Shown here one piece after another: positions 12,928 to 27,359 of a stretch of 64,000 nucleotides of DNA. The notes beneath the pieces were generated by a model. It saw nothing but the letters and a program-made list of their open reading frames with translations, ran no database searches and was not told the origin of the DNA. A program made the position numbers and the translations under genes. Where the stretch lies: NCBI GenBank assembly GCA_013397115.1, contig VWZW01000887.1, positions 62,001-126,000 of the forward strand, given 5' to 3'. Origin of the DNA: Edolisoma coerulescens. Taxonomy: Eukaryota; Chordata; Aves; Passeriformes; Campephagidae. Positions within the stretch are counted from its first letter, which is position 1. Each line of letters opens with the position of its first letter.

Positions 12928-15040
12928 CTGGTAAGAAGATTGACAAGCTCTTAGGAGGATATGAAATTACTGACACAACAGAACACACATAAGCCATGGC
13001 TTAATTCAGCAGTGTCCTTAGGTGGCCACCTTTTCCTAGAGTATTTCTGGCTTCCACAAAAATTTCTGGAAAGCAAGAGACCAATATTTAAAAGTCAGCA
13101 ACTGTTTAGTTTGAGTCTTACACTATTTACATCTATTTATTTTTTTTTCATTGTAAGGTTTCCATGTGACAGGAGAGTAATTTGCAACTGATAGCACTGA
13201 GATGCATGACTTTGCATACATTACCCACTATGGTGCAGCACAGAGATATTTCAAGATAGCTTAAAATAAACTGGCGTGAGCACAAGAAATGGGTTGAGAT
13301 GTAACAACACAGAGCTCTGCCCACAGCTTCATCCATCCCAACAAGGACCAAAAGCAACTGACATAGCTTGCATAAGGCTTGGATCAGTGCCCACCTCTGC
13401 CGCTCCTACCCCATTCTGAGCAGGCATTTTATTCAATTTTAACAGCACTTCTGCAGAGAAAGTTTAAGCTCCTGCCACCCATATCCTCAGTGCACAGCTA
13501 TTTATCCCCAGCCCTTGCAGCAACACACACGTCAACATCAAACAGGCAAACTAGCTGTGCCACAAGCCACAACAGCAGCTGTGGCATCTGCAGAGAGTAG
13601 GAGCCTAAACCTCTCCCTCAGAACTCTATGGAGACACTGGAGACCTTGCACTGGAACAACCACCGTGGTATCATGCACTGCTGCCATACTGGGCAGGGGT
13701 CAATGTAAAAGTAAGGAATAAAGCTTTCGTGAACCTTAAAGGTGATTTACAACAAGTGGAGAAGGGAAAATGGGAGAGGAAAAGATCTCTTCCTCCAAAT
13801 TTTTATGGCACATGAAATTTCCTTCTTGGTATACCAGGTCCTTTCAGAATACAAAAATTGTAGTGACTGAAAAAATAACAAGATGGTGACATAAGAATCA
13901 AAACAAACAAACAAAAAGTTCTGTAAAATTTTCAATGTCCTCTCCTTTTTGGCCTGAGCAATTATATGCTAAATGTTCTTAAAACCGTAAATATCAAAGA
14001 AAGAGAATCAGATTCACTCTTTCAGTGAAATTCCTGATTATGTAGGAAGAAAGTATCTAAACCCTAAAGAGTTAAAGGATCAAACATTTAGTATACTTTC
14101 AAATATCAGGTTCGTACTCAGTTGTTCATCAAGTTTACCTCTTCCCACATTCAGGGATGTGATCTTTTTTGGCTTTAAAGTACTTCATAAACATCACTTC
14201 CACAACACCACCTAAACAAACAATGCACTTACATGCATAGTGCATATTTTATGATCTGCTACACCAAGATTTCCTGAAGCATGTTCAAGAAAAAGGCTAC
14301 ATGGAAGAGGACTTCTTTCCACATGCACGACCTAATTAATTTACAGTTGCTTCTGGTTTTTGGGAGGTTTTTAATGCTTCAGTTCAATTTTTATTCTACT
14401 CTCTCCTCCAATCAAGAAAGGAATCTAGAAATGTAGAGGGTAAGTCCAGGAAAAACTCACAATTTATTACAGAGGCTTACATAAAAGCAAAAACAGCCGC
14501 AGTGGATTAATGTATTTCCTTTCCCACAGCTTTTTCAGTTAAACCATAACTGTGCATATTTACTGCAACTCTTCCATCTGCCAGCGGCATTGTGCTGACA
14601 CGTCCAGCACACAGGCTGGGGACTGATGGTGAGGAGACAGGTTCCACCACTGCTCTCGAACTTTGTGATTAATACAGCATGAAAAGTGGTGAAAAGCCAC
14701 ACTTACAGACATTGCTGACTATCAACAGTGACCCAAATCCTTGTTATTTCAGTCCTTTATCCTAAACGTGAGTCAAGTCTTTAACAACATAAAATGCTTA
14801 TAAAAAAAAATTAAATAGATTGTCATCAAAAGCTTAAGGGCTACAATCAGGCTTGCTCCTTTTTCTTATAAGTCCTGCATAGCCTGCATAGAGGAAGAAG
14901 AAATGGCTAATACAGGCGTTTGGTTTTTCTTTTATGAAAAGCAATACAACCAAAGAGGAGGTACTTACCTTTTGACAAGGTCAAATAGAGTCCACATCAC
15001 TGTCAGAGTTTATCCTTTGAACCCAATCCTTTCAGCAGGC

Positions 15041-15060
15041 ATATATATAAACACACACAC
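15041..15060. repeat. AT/AC dinucleotide microsatellite
   Basis: A short (AT)n tract passes into (AC)n. It is a simple-sequence repeat without other features. Confidence 0.85.
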
Positions 15061-15575
15061 TTGACAATATGGGAAGTGTTACTGATAGATAAGTTATGTA
15101 AATGATACAGCATACTATAATCACCTCTAAACTTATCCTCGGAGTTCAGAGGTTTCTGGAAGAGATCAACTAGCCACAATGTCACTCCAGAGCCCCAACA
15201 TGACAAACCCACTAACTGCAGCAATGTCACAGTAATTCTTCCAACAGCTTGGTGACCTCTTTGCAAACCTCTCTCCAGCCTAACACTGGCCTGAAAAAAC
15301 CTAGCTCCTCCCCAAACTGAAAAATGTGTATAAAAGCCTATATTTTGCTTCCATTTCATGAACTTCAAGAAAAGTGATATTTTCTTTTCTTGTTTGTGAT
15401 GGCAACTCTGTTTTGGGGGGTGGTTATTTCTGAAGTGTCATTCTTAATCACTGATAAATGAGTTGACTGCAATTCTGACACTGACTTCAGAGGTCCACCA
15501 GTTTCAATGGGGGTTTCACCCCTCTTTCATATTTTCTTTCTGTTCAACACTTTCTACATGAGTTATGGAGAACTC

Positions 15576-15589
15576 CCAATTGCAATTGG
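15576..15589. repeat. Perfect 14-bp palindrome with two CCAAT motifs
   Basis: CCAATTGCAATTGG equals its own reverse complement and carries a CCAAT pentamer on each strand. It might bind a dimeric factor. There is no CpG island or start site nearby, so a regulatory role is only a guess. Confidence 0.4.
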
Positions 15590-16879
15590 CCAAGATGGGC
15601 AAACTCACAGCAAAATGTGGCCATTTTAGCTGCTTGAGAAGGTCACTGAAAGCCACACATAATCCCAGTTGTCAAGAAAGCTGAAATCCAGGGGTCTTCA
15701 GACTACTGGAAAATACAGCCATCCTGACCACCAGCATCCTACTGATGCACCAAGCAACAGCAACACAGACAGAACCGGATAAAGTAAACCCACGTATTTC
15801 CCACACAATGGTTAAAGTAATGCACTCTCCCTTTGCTGAGAACAATGGGTGGGCTTGGTGATACAGATGTTTATTCACTGGGAATACAAATCAGACATAT
15901 CAGTTTGCTGTGCAGAAGTCTACAAAAACATCCAAACTCAGATACTTCCAACTGGGCTTTATACTAAAAAACCATAGCATGAACACAGACAGTCTTTCCC
16001 TCCCCCATGAAGTTTCCTGGCAGGTGTTTTTTCCTTAGAGATGACTATTACCATTGCTGATGCACATCAATGCTTTTCACGCCCATTTAAAAAGAAAAAA
16101 CTGCAAGATTTCTTAACTCTCTGCTATAAAACTTAATCGTTTACGGCTTAGCACAAATAATATTTCCATGTGCCACACTAGTCTCATCTGATATCAAGCT
16201 GTGAAAAAAGAATCACCTACTGATCCTGACAGGCTTAAAGGTAATAAAATGACTTTTGGTCAAGAGTGTCAGTTAATATGGCAATCTCATAAAGGAATCT
16301 TGTAAGAAATATCACCCATTGCTGTTCATAAACACAAGCCTGGTTTGGCTATATTCAATTACAAGCAAAGAAGGATAATTAAACAGTTCACGATATGGAA
16401 TGGCTAAAACATGTGCAATCTTATTTATGTTCTCTGCACCTGTGTTTTCTATGGCTTAAATTATAATACTGATCTTTTAAACTGCACTCAGGGAGTATCC
16501 CAGTTCATTCACACGGGAATGATACGTTCTATTTTTAATTAATATGTAAATTCAAAAGGATGCAAGATATTGCAGAGCCTTACCATTAGCCAAATATATA
16601 CTGGCAAATAACTATTAAATTGTTTACTCTTGTCTCAAGGCAACCCAGGTACTTCCTGAAGTTGTGTGCCCAGTTTACTTGTCAGCGTTATTTCTCTCCT
16701 TCGTAATCTCCACCGTTATTTCATTCTGTTCGGTGCTTCAGCTCACATTATTTAATCCACGGTGTTATGGGGACCCCGTGTAGCTCATTTTTCAAACCGG
16801 ATTGTAACCTCTACCCGTGTAAGCCGCAACTGCATTTTCCAACGCTCGGAGCAACGAAACCACAGAACCCTCTCTAAAG

Positions 16880-17135
16880 CCCTCTAATCCTTAACAAAGT
16901 CTTTGAGGCGGAGGCACCCGCCGCTGTCAGGCGCGCCGGGGAAGGGCGCAGGGAGCTCTCGGTGCCGTGGCGGGAGCGAGGGCGGCAGCTCCGGCTCCGA
17001 GGTGGCCGTGGGCCGCCCTCCTGCCCCGCCGGCGGTGCCACCGCGAGCGAGGGGTGAGCAGCCCCCGGCCAGGGCAGGTGGGCGGTGCAGCGCGTTCGCT
17101 GCAACTGCCCGCTCTCGTCCTAGCACCGACAGGCT
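16880..17135. promoter_or_regulatory. Small isolated CpG island, possible promoter
   Basis: About 250 bp are abruptly GC-rich and full of CpG (for example caggcgcgccgggg) inside very AT-rich DNA. GC-box-like GGGCGG cores are present. Plausible plus-strand donors follow within it (GAGGG before GTGAGC; GGCAG before GTGGGC); the minus strand has no good donor. All long ORFs here overlap on both strands, as expected in GC-rich DNA, so I call no protein. It is best read as an alternative or lncRNA promoter, or a methylation-free regulatory island inside an intron of the minus-strand gene. Confidence 0.6.
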
Positions 17136-17450
17136 GCTCCTGCCCCAAACATCCTGGGGAACATAACGTCCTCATGCTTTTACTCAGTTATTACATTTTT
17201 AATTAGTTTTTGCAGTATCATGGGAGACTACTGAGCTGTCTGTAATTTCATCTGCCCTATATTCCAGTCACTACGTTTTACAGATCTTACAGAAGTTACC
17301 AAATAATTCTCAGGTATTTTTATTTTGCATGTTCCTTAAAAGTACTTGAAACAAGAGCGCTGATAATTGGTTTGGATATAAAAATTGAAAGGAATGTAAT
17401 ATAAACTTTATTTTTTAAAAAAGCCAGTAAGTTTCAAGCCTCCTAAACTC

Positions 17451-17463
17451 AAAAAAAAAAAAA
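17451..17463. repeat. A13 run with nearby (GT)n
   Basis: A thirteen-base poly(A) is followed about 25 bp later by a short GT microsatellite (17491-17500). Both are simple sequence only. Confidence 0.85.
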
Positions 17464-19610
17464 TATTATAGAAGACACTGTACAATATATGTGTGTGTGT
17501 CTAGATGGGGAATTCATAACATATGCGACAGCTCTTTATTTCCAGTTCGTTTTCAAGCATGCAAGTAACACACTACGATATTTTTTGTTCAGCAAACACT
17601 TTCCCCTAAACTAAAAGAATAAAAATGGCTCCATAAAGGAAAAGTACAGTTACACAACTGAAAGAAAATTAAACTACTTTCAAGGTATTTAAACACATGC
17701 CAAGGAAAACAAATTTATATCCTTTAAAACTTTAAAATGCAATGTTAACCCCACTGTAATAGTTAAACATAATCATTAGTTGACTTCTGTATTATAACAT
17801 GGACTAGTGGTAATTAAAAATATTTATGTAATGATCTATTATAGATATCCCCCACAAAAATCTAATGCCAAACACGTCAAAGAATTTTCTGACATGAAAA
17901 GCTTATATTATTCAATCTTTGTAGGACACTGACATTTAATTATAACATCAAAATGCTTTTGCATTTATTCCCTGTATGCTCTGGACAGCACAGAACTTTC
18001 TGAGCTCAGTGAGGATTTCAAGAAAATTCCTTCGTTGCCAGTATTAACATGCATATATTAACTTCAGAGAAACAGAAATTATGTAACATTTAACGACTCT
18101 CACATATTGATGAAATGCCTCGTTCAAGAGACTTTTTCCCTCACCAGCATTCAACGGTCCTTCATATTTGCTATACTTTTCTTATACTGTCCCTTTTAGA
18201 AATACGCAGAAATGTACTTAAAATTTACTAAAAAAATGTTTGAAAATATTTGACTGAAAAAGATAACAAAACATCAATTCAAGTCAGGCGTTACTATTTT
18301 TTAAAAACAAGCTTCTAACATTAAAAAAATTACTTTTAGAGCATTCACAAAGAATGAGATATTTAAAATAAGATTTTCCTACTATAACAGGCAACACTTA
18401 GAGTTATTTTCATTGTACTTTATTCCAGCAAGCCAGGAGCATAGCAGCTTCTAGCTGTATGTCCAACTCAAACCTCTCAGAAGAGCAATGCAGAAAACCA
18501 AATTTCTTAAATGTTGAATAGATTGCCGGCAGCACAGTAATGGAAAATTATTCTAAAAGTTATAGTAACTATGATACTTTCTCCCAAGTAATTAGAAAAA
18601 CATCTGTTATTTACATTGGTGTTTTTGTTTATAACTGTTACTCTTTCTTTTCCTTTTACCTCTAGGTGATATTTTATTTCACAGTAAAAGGAAGTGCATA
18701 GCCAGTTTTAGATTATGAAGGATTACACGGCATTAAGACAGCCAGAAGAAAGAGTAAAGCAAACTGTGAACCAGCCAAATTAACACCAATGCTGTCATCA
18801 GGATTTTCCTTCCAGCACCTCGCTTTTTATATTTAAAATATTCTCCTTTTTTTTAGATTTAAAAGTAATCCTTCAAACAATCTTAACATTATCTTTATTT
18901 GAACTTGTGAAGTAGATATGTCCAGTGCTATAGTTTCAGTATTTTGCAGACTTCTCTGCTAAGAAGGATGTAACAAACCCATCTGAGACATTAACTCTTT
19001 TGTAATTTGTGGCTTTTTAAAGATTTTTTTAAAGACAACAACTATACAACAGATGAAATTGAACATTCATTGTTAGTAACCAAAGCTGAATATAAACAAA
19101 TTTTAATAATCTGAGCACATCACTGAGACTTGTACTCAAGAAAACCAGCAGAAACTCAGCTGACTGAAATACCCATGAGCATCCTTAACTTTTGGGATTT
19201 ACCTTAAAAACAAAACAACAAGAATAAACACACTCAATTGCCCCTCAATAAGTACTGCACTACCCCCTTAATTGCAGGGGTTTTCCAATATTAAAAACAT
19301 CAAACACAAGTTGATATACTTTTAAGATTATATGCTATAATAAATGATGAGGAGTGAATATAAGAAGCAATCATTAACATACTTATCTACTAGTTTCAAT
19401 AACATATAATTACAATTATTGTTGTCAACCCTTTACTTTCAGACGTTCCCTACAAACCTTAAAATTCCAGAAATAAAGATGACTGTAACTACATTTTTTA
19501 TTACAACTGTTTTGTAAAATTTATTACAACATGTATTCTGAAACAGATTCTTTATTTTTATATTAAGAAATTCTACACTACTTAATATGAAGGCAATTAG
19601 GCCACTGATT

Positions 19611-19621
19611 AAAAAAAAAAA
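19611..19621. repeat. A11 run
   Basis: Eleven A residues in AT-rich sequence. No adjacent retroposon body is recognisable. Confidence 0.8.
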
Positions 19622-22382
19622 TCTTTGAAATAGAAGGTAGAGCTTTATAAGTTTCCCAGACAAGTTTTATAACTGCTATTCCTTAAATCTAGCAGTGTTA
19701 GAGCCAGGGCATGGTAGCCCATTGTGGTTTCCTCATTGCAAATGAAACAAACAAAATAATACATACCAAACAAATCTTTTTGACATGATACACAAAAACC
19801 AACCCCAGATTTAACAAAAGTAAACAGCACTATGTATGTAAAATTTTGACAAATTCTCTGACAGCATATTTAGTCGAAAACAGAGACAGATGAATTAATA
19901 TGAAGAAGTATAGAAACACAAATTGTCTACCAAAATATTTCTTCCTTTTATTAGCTAGCCATTTATCTTAGAAACTGTTGAAATACATTCTGCTAAAAGC
20001 TGACTGCTGGGGCCACTTTCACTGCACATTGATCAGAGGAAACACTTTCATGCTCTACTGAAAACGAACAGGTATTTTTTAGCACTCTTTCAAGCATAGA
20101 AGGAACTTCCTTAAACTACCTGGTTATGTGTTTAATATTCTCTGCTTCACTGAACATTCACACAAATTAAATCAACTAAAACAGAAAGCAATCAACAAAA
20201 ATAAAGGCATAAATTTGATGTGTTTACTTACAAAATTCTGAGTGGACAATGAAATGCAGTAAAAACTACTCAAAGACTTTTCTTGTTAGTTTATTACTTT
20301 GTTTCATTGGTTGTTTTGGGGTTTGGGGGTTTTTTTTAATAAAAGCTAGAAACAGGCTAAACAGTCTCCCTGAAGTTATTTGTTGAAATTATTTTACAGT
20401 TTTCCAAAGGAGGGCTGGGTTCAGGTTTTAGGGTTCAGAAACTCCAGTGGAAAACCTGCCCAAACTCCAATCTCCCACACAACACAGAAACTTGGCCCCA
20501 AAAGGGGTTTGTTTAGTCTATCAGAAATAAGCTCCAGAGATAAGATTCAAATGTTGGGTCCAGTAATTCCAGGTGTTCTCAAAGCCATGCTAGCGTCACA
20601 AATGCACAGGATTTTAGCCTTCCCCACATCCTGTTTAAAAAGCAGATGTGGGGGCTCCCCAGACCCTGACAGACAACTCTTTGTTCCCAGTTGACTGGAG
20701 GGCGTCCAAGCATTCCCGCTAAAGAAAACGGGGTTTCTCTGTCCCAGTTGTGTTATGAAGGAAAGAAAATCACTAATTCCATTGGCTCTTTATGGGGCAA
20801 TTCTTGATGAGTGTGGTCAAGGTTACCAACATCTACACAGGTTTGACAGTTGGCTTATTTTAAGGAGATTTTTGTTTTGTTTTTCTCTCAAGCCCAAAAA
20901 TACAAGTGAATGAATTTTCATGAATAACATCTTTAGGATTGAAAATCTATTGGTGAGAATTAATTTGGCTTCAGCTTTAAATTGTCTCATGTCAGCTATT
21001 CATAAAGGAGTATTTGAAATTACTAACTGAATGCAATGAGATAATTTTCCTGTGCAACAAAGCCAAGATTCCCATTCTTTCTTTAGCCATTTTACTGAGA
21101 AATACTGCATTTATTCATCCTGCTGGTTCTTTAACATGTCTTAATACTGGATATTAACACCTGTTTTGCTTAGATACCAGAGAGCATGTGGAGGATTCCC
21201 TGGGAGCCTTCGTGAAGCAAAGATTCAGAAAAAGAACTACTAATTCTAAACCAGAAATTTTCAAGCTCCAGGGACACTAATGAATAACATACAGAAAACC
21301 TCAAGCCAACGGATTTTGGAAATTTTGGCATGAAACTAAAATTCTGAGAGTTGAACAGAAGTCTCTAAAATATTAATTTTTGGTACAATCTCACTGAGTG
21401 ATATGGTGAAGACACTAAAAGGAATAAAAAATGTATTTTCATGTTCCTGAAACAGGAAAGTTCACACTGCCTCCTGCTCTATGAGGGTAATAAGACAGGA
21501 TATATTTATTGGTATAACTTATTAGATAATTTGGTAATTTATTTGAGTTCTAAAACAGCATGATTTGCTTAGTTGTATGCCATAATATATACACACTGAC
21601 TAAAAAGGAACATGTAAAGAACTGTTCCAGAATTAATTATTTCTAAGGAATACAATTCCATTCTGATTTTATTAAGTGTACTTTAACAATGACTTTGGAG
21701 TATTTGTAAAAGATAAATAAATCTCATGTCCCATCAATGTGGTATATTGTGCAAACGCGTTATTATTAATTTGCAGCTTAAACTCCTTCACGGGTTTGCT
21801 CCCAGTGCTGTACACAGGAGGTCACTGCCAGTACTGAAAAGTTTTGCTGTAGTTTAGCAACCCCAGTTTTCAGTCACACAACGCTGCAACAGCAACAAGA
21901 TTATGAGTTTTCTTTGCCACTCCATTTACTGGGAAACATTTTACTCAAACCATATTGAAGACCAGCAGTAAGATCTGATAAAAAAGTAACCTCTCTAGCT
22001 TTCACTCCAGCTAAAATAAAAACACACAGGTCATTGCTTTAGAAAGCAAACTCCAAGGACAGCAAAATACCCCTGAAGAATCTGTTACATTCAGCATAGT
22101 TCTGATACTCTGCTGACTTGTATTACCTGTTTGATACATGAAGAGCCTGAAAGCTGGGGTTTGGAAAATTTAAAAAGTCACCGTGACAAATTTTAACATA
22201 GAAAACATCAGTGTGTTGCAGATGTTAAGCCATTTCTACTACTCAAGCAGAGTATTTTGGCTGTTGAAATCCTTGAAGATAGGTGGCTTAAAGAAATAAT
22301 CCCAACTTTCCAACTGCAGAGGTGGAGAGGACCTGGCTGGGACCAAAGCAGCTCATTCTTTATCACAGTTCATATTTCCTGC

Positions 22383-22397
22383 TTTTTTTTTTTTTTT
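22383..22397. repeat. T15 run
   Basis: This is the longest homopolymer in the window. It could be the poly(A) tail of an old minus-strand retroposed copy, but the sequence to its right (higher coordinates) shows no recognisable element. Confidence 0.85.
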
Positions 22398-25300
22398 CCT
22401 TCTAAGCGTTTTTTCCCTTTTTGACAGTTTCAAAATGGGTGAATGACACTAAAAAACATTGACACTTCCATTCGGCAACTCCACAGATCTCTAACCAGGA
22501 GCCACATACAATTCACTGAAAAAGCTGACAGTACACTATTTAACAGGTAAACACTTTTGTATCTACTCATCCAGTCCTAGGAGTCACTGGGGATTAATCT
22601 ACGTTTACAATCCATAGGATTAGGGAGTGCTTCAGAGCAGCCTATGCTGCGAAATTCGTAATTTTTTATAAGAGCATTTCACAAATCTGTGTTGTCAGAA
22701 TTACAAACTCCCAGGACAAAGAGTGACCACATTGTCTGATTTGGATTCTTTAGTTAATAACTAGGACTGTTTGTAGCTAATACAGGAGTATCACTTGTGG
22801 GGACGACTGCAACAGAAACCATTGATTGTAATAGTAATTAATAAGATACACCAACAAATTTCTCCTGAAGTATACAAAGATCTTTGTTGCTTTGGGAATG
22901 TATTGGAATAATTAGGCTACAATTTACTCTGTGGTTTCAACTTAACTTCTGTTTTTCACCTGATACTGAGAAACTACCTATAGTGATATAAGTAAGAAGT
23001 ACGATATCAAGGAAATATGTGTTCAGCTCTTCTAATTAGTTTTTAAACTTAGTCAATACCAACTTGTAGCACCAATTTTTAAAATTTGGTACAGAATTAC
23101 TCTGAGTTAGATTTCATAAAACTCGTTCTAACCGCTTTAAAACCAGTTCACCCAGGTCCATGAGATTAATATTGCAGATAAAGAACATTTAGACGTAAAG
23201 CAGTTAACACATTGAACATGTTCAGAGAAGACCTTATACACAAGCTACTGGACTGTGTAAACTGCCTCTATGACAACCTGATTAAGAATTCATTTTGAAA
23301 GAATTTCAGTTTTCCTTTGTTCACAGCAGTAATTTCTCCTCATACAGAGATTTTCACCCACTACCTAATAAAATTACATAGATGCAGGTGTTAAATAATA
23401 ATTTCTACAAGACTTCACTAACACAAGTGAAACACACATTATTTGTCACCTTAATTTTCTTTTTTGGGTATAATTTACCACTATCGCTAATTACACAACA
23501 ATTGCTCATGTTGGTAGGCATGTCAACAATTGGCACAAAATAACCTCCATAAGCCCTGAAAAGAGTATTCTGTATTTACCATGAGGAAAATGTTCCTGTA
23601 ATGTATTTTCCACGGTATGATTAAGTTGAAGAGACAGAGGAAACTCAGTGGTTATTAATAATTACATTTTTATACAGTCTGAACACACACAAAGAACATT
23701 TCATTTTTCTGTTAACACAGAAATTAATGAATTTTCACTTCCTCTTTCAAAGTTATGCTTAAGATTTGCAAATGTGTCTTTAGATAGGGAACCATTTGCC
23801 AGTTAAATGCCTATATTGAACAAAATGTTTCTTCTCTTTGCCCCTTCCCTTCCAGCAAAGGAAGTTGCTATAATACGTAAGAGACTGAAATCAGAGGAAA
23901 AATTACTACTTCACCAAACCCATGTATATTTATCCATAGTGATAAATGCACAATCGCTTATGGGATTTTCTTCTTGAGCATTATTTATAGCTGCAGATTT
24001 CATATATTTTCACAGCTACAGTTTATTTACATTATTTTATTCTATTTTTTAAATACCAACATCAATAAAGCCAATTATAACATACAGCTTCTCAGTTATG
24101 TTACTCTTTATTATTAACCCCCAAACAGAGACAGAGTAGCAACTCTGCAGTTAAACTGCCTTGCTCTTTCAACACTGCAGGGTCCAAGAATTTGTGGCAG
24201 GGGGCAGTGTCAAGCCAGAACACTAAATGGTTAAACAAAACCCATCATTTAACACAACGTGAGTGAATCTGCCCGCTACCACACTACAGCACAGACAAAG
24301 CAACTTCTTTGCATTCTAACAGTTTGCACAGAATTTGATGTGTCCCTTCTAAAGCTTCGTTCAATGCTTTACCTTTATGAAGGCCTATATTAAGTCTTTA
24401 CCACTTATCTAACAAAAATCTTTTTTAGAAAGGAACATAAATAACTTCTCCTAGAATAAAACACTACGTAATGGCAGTGGTCCTTCTTAAAAACAGAGGA
24501 ATTAACAGTTCAACTAAAAAAAATCCCAAATGCACTGGAAAAATACACTTTGAAAGTACACCTACTGAACAAAACCAATAAAAAAAAAAGATGTTCATAA
24601 AATTTTTTATGTTTCCAAATTGTTTGCACTTATGTAACACTAATTCATGCTTTTAATAGATCTCTGCTTAAGGAAGCATGGTTTCCTATGGCTTCCTGGT
24701 CTCACTAGCAGTGTTCTCCCATAGCCCTGTAGCTCACTGAGCCTTGCTAGTGACTTTAGTGAGCATCCTTAAAAATAGAGAAATGTTTGTGACTTCTCCT
24801 ATCTAGGTCTTTTAAATGCCAGCACTATCAAGCAGTCCCCCAGGACCCAGGAAGGATAAGGGTATGTTGTCAACAAAGGAAAAAAGAGATAAGGCCTTTG
24901 GTGCCCACCCCCTTGACCTAACAAAAACCCAGGGCTTGATATTGGTCGCCAGGTCAAAAATAGACTGTCTGCATCTGAAAGCAGCAGAGAACATTTCCAC
25001 AGTTATCTCACTCTTAGTCGTTTTGCAAATCACATTAAGCACTTCAGAAAGGCAGCACCCATATCTGCTGTGGAATCATTTGGGAACAACTCTGAATGAT
25101 GTTTGAGAAAAAGCATGTCTTTCAAGAGCAATAGGAGCAATCAAGAAAAATAAACCCTACCCTGAAGTCCTTTCTCTTGTACATTATGCTTTCAATAGGT
25201 GTCTTCACAAAACCACCACTACCCCGTTCCACTGACAATTAAAACCAAAACACACAGACTTCCCTCTGCCTTTTTTACTCAACACAATAATGTCACACAT

Positions 25301-26536
25301 TGGAGGCACAAATGCTTAACAAAAGATCGGATAGCCACATACAGCAGTGACATACACTGTTTTCTCCTCCTTTTTATCTATCAAGGAAAAAATAACATTA
25401 ACTACCAAAAGTTATTCTAAGCAATTTAAACAAACCAATATCATCAAGTCAAATGAATACGCTACCTTTTCTGATTCATTATCTTTGCTTTTGCGTTTCT
25501 CCTCTTATAAAATTTTGTCTGCTTTCCTCTGATAAAAACTCAGTAATACCCCATGTTCTTGCTGAGCACTCATGTGAGTTCCCACTGTTAACTGCTTGTG
25601 TCTTCCAAGCCAGTATAGCTTAAATCCCAGTCAGCCAGGAAGCCAGGCAGATAAGCACTGGCCTACGGAAAATTTATCTTTTGAAAGGGAACAGGGTACT
25701 TGAAACAGAACTTAAGGTCAGGACAATCTGTAAATTAATGTGAACTAGAGTTTGTAGATTAAGGACCAAGTAAATGCGTTAAACAAGATTATCTGCCAGG
25801 TTCCACTAGGTGTTCCCAATTACATATCAATTCATTTTATCTAATTTGAATAGGCAGATTTTGGATCCACACTTTCTCCACTACCGAATTTCATAATTTA
25901 ATAATAAAATTAAACAAACCAGATTCTGAGATATGCAGTTTAATTAATAAAAAGGTGGTGGGATGCTTTTTAGCTGAGACATGCAGATTTCCTTGCAACC
26001 AACAGAACAAAAACATCTCCAGTGGAAGACTCTCTTGTATAAGAAACTTTTTTCTTCTTTTTTTAAGGAAAATCTTTGCTTTTATTTTAAAATCATATAT
26101 TCCAAAATAATCTATTCTATAAACAGAGTACCGACAGACTTTTTTCCAAGACTATACAAGACCATAAATTTCATAATGTGCTTTAAATTCAAGATGAGAA
26201 AGCTTTACAAAATAATTAATATTTGCCTTTCAAAATCTTCAGGTATAATGGAATTCTAAGGCATTGAATAGTTGCAGAGAGAACAAAAATTTTATTAAAT
26301 CAAGGGGGTAAATCATGTGTAAATAGTAACTGAAAGCCCAAGTATTATACCGTAGTATTTAACTAATCACATTTGACAAAGCATCAGCGTATAGAACTGA
26401 ACAAAAACACCTACTAAACCAGATGAAATTAACATTATTCAATTACATTTGTACTTGAATGTGCACTTCCTCTTATTTAAAAGATTTTTATTCACAAATT
26501 TGAACTAAATTAAATTATTATTTCCAAGTCTAAGCT

Positions 26537-26548
26537 AAAAAAAAAAAA
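26537..26548. repeat. A12 run
   Basis: Twelve A residues in AT-rich sequence, with no flanking element visible. Confidence 0.8.
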
Positions 26549-27347
26549 GTCGTTCAATGTAAAAAAATATTTCAAGGTTTTTCCTGTATGTGCTCCGAAA
26601 AATTATTCAAAATACCACTACAGAGATTCAGACATGCCTAAATAGCTTTCATTATATAAATTAAACTGAATTCTAAGCTAAATATTATATATGTTTAGTT
26701 TAGAAGTGATAAACAATTTGACCTGCCCATCTCCAATCTGAGATTCTTACCCCACAATAATTTCTTTTGCCAGAAAAATTAACTCCTGCTTTTGTAAGAC
26801 GGTTTTTTCAGTGACACGCAATCTTCTTGATGGGATACAAAAAAACCCCACGTGTTCTCCTTCTGCACTACATATATATCCAAGAATGGGAAACAATTTC
26901 AAATTTATTCATAAAGTAACAGCTTCTTGAGCTAATGATTTCGACTTCTGTGCTCAACATATCTAGAGAACAAGCACAAAAATGGGTCATTTCTGCAGCT
27001 GACTTGGAGGGAAGAAATACACTGATAGAGTAAGCAACAATGAGCTACAGTATGAACAAATGTGAGACACTTTGTTAAATCTATCTAAATAGAAACTATT
27101 TAATTACAGTAAAATTGTCTGATATGCCACAGCATGTTATGGTTGACTGAAGGATAAACTTAAGTGATTTTCCATTTTGCTTGTCCCATCCACACGGCAG
27201 CTCCACATCACTTCCCACTAACCTACTCAAAAGAGTGTCTGCATAGGACAAGACTTCTGGATGGTTATTGGTTTGATCTTATCCATTATCAATAGGAAAA
27301 AAACAAACAATACAGTTTGATGTCCTGTTCTATGATTTCGGAAAAAA

Positions 27348-27359
27348 TTTTTTTTTTTT
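27348..27359. repeat. T12 run
   Basis: A twelve-base T run directly after an A6 tract. It could form a small A/T hairpin; otherwise it is simple sequence. Confidence 0.8.

Larger units (their letters stand above)
9510..16870. other. Non-coding block
   Basis: No gene is supported apart from a weak exon candidate at 12850-12927. A strong minus-strand donor (AAAAG followed by GTAAGT, boundary at 14969/14968) has no good acceptor and open exon upstream, so it is treated as a decoy. The 121-codon ORF at 15003-15368 on the minus strand shows no domain. Potential plus donors at about 11516 and 14443 are also unsupported. Confidence 0.45.

Noticed and set aside
15003..15368. 121-codon minus-strand ORF and the AAAAG/GTAAGT donor at 14969
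   Set aside because: The donor is strong, but the ORF frame stops before it and no good acceptor gives an open exon ending there.
16884..17206. Five overlapping ORFs in the small CpG island
   Set aside because: Same compositional effect. None has a recognisable domain or a convincing start plus donor.
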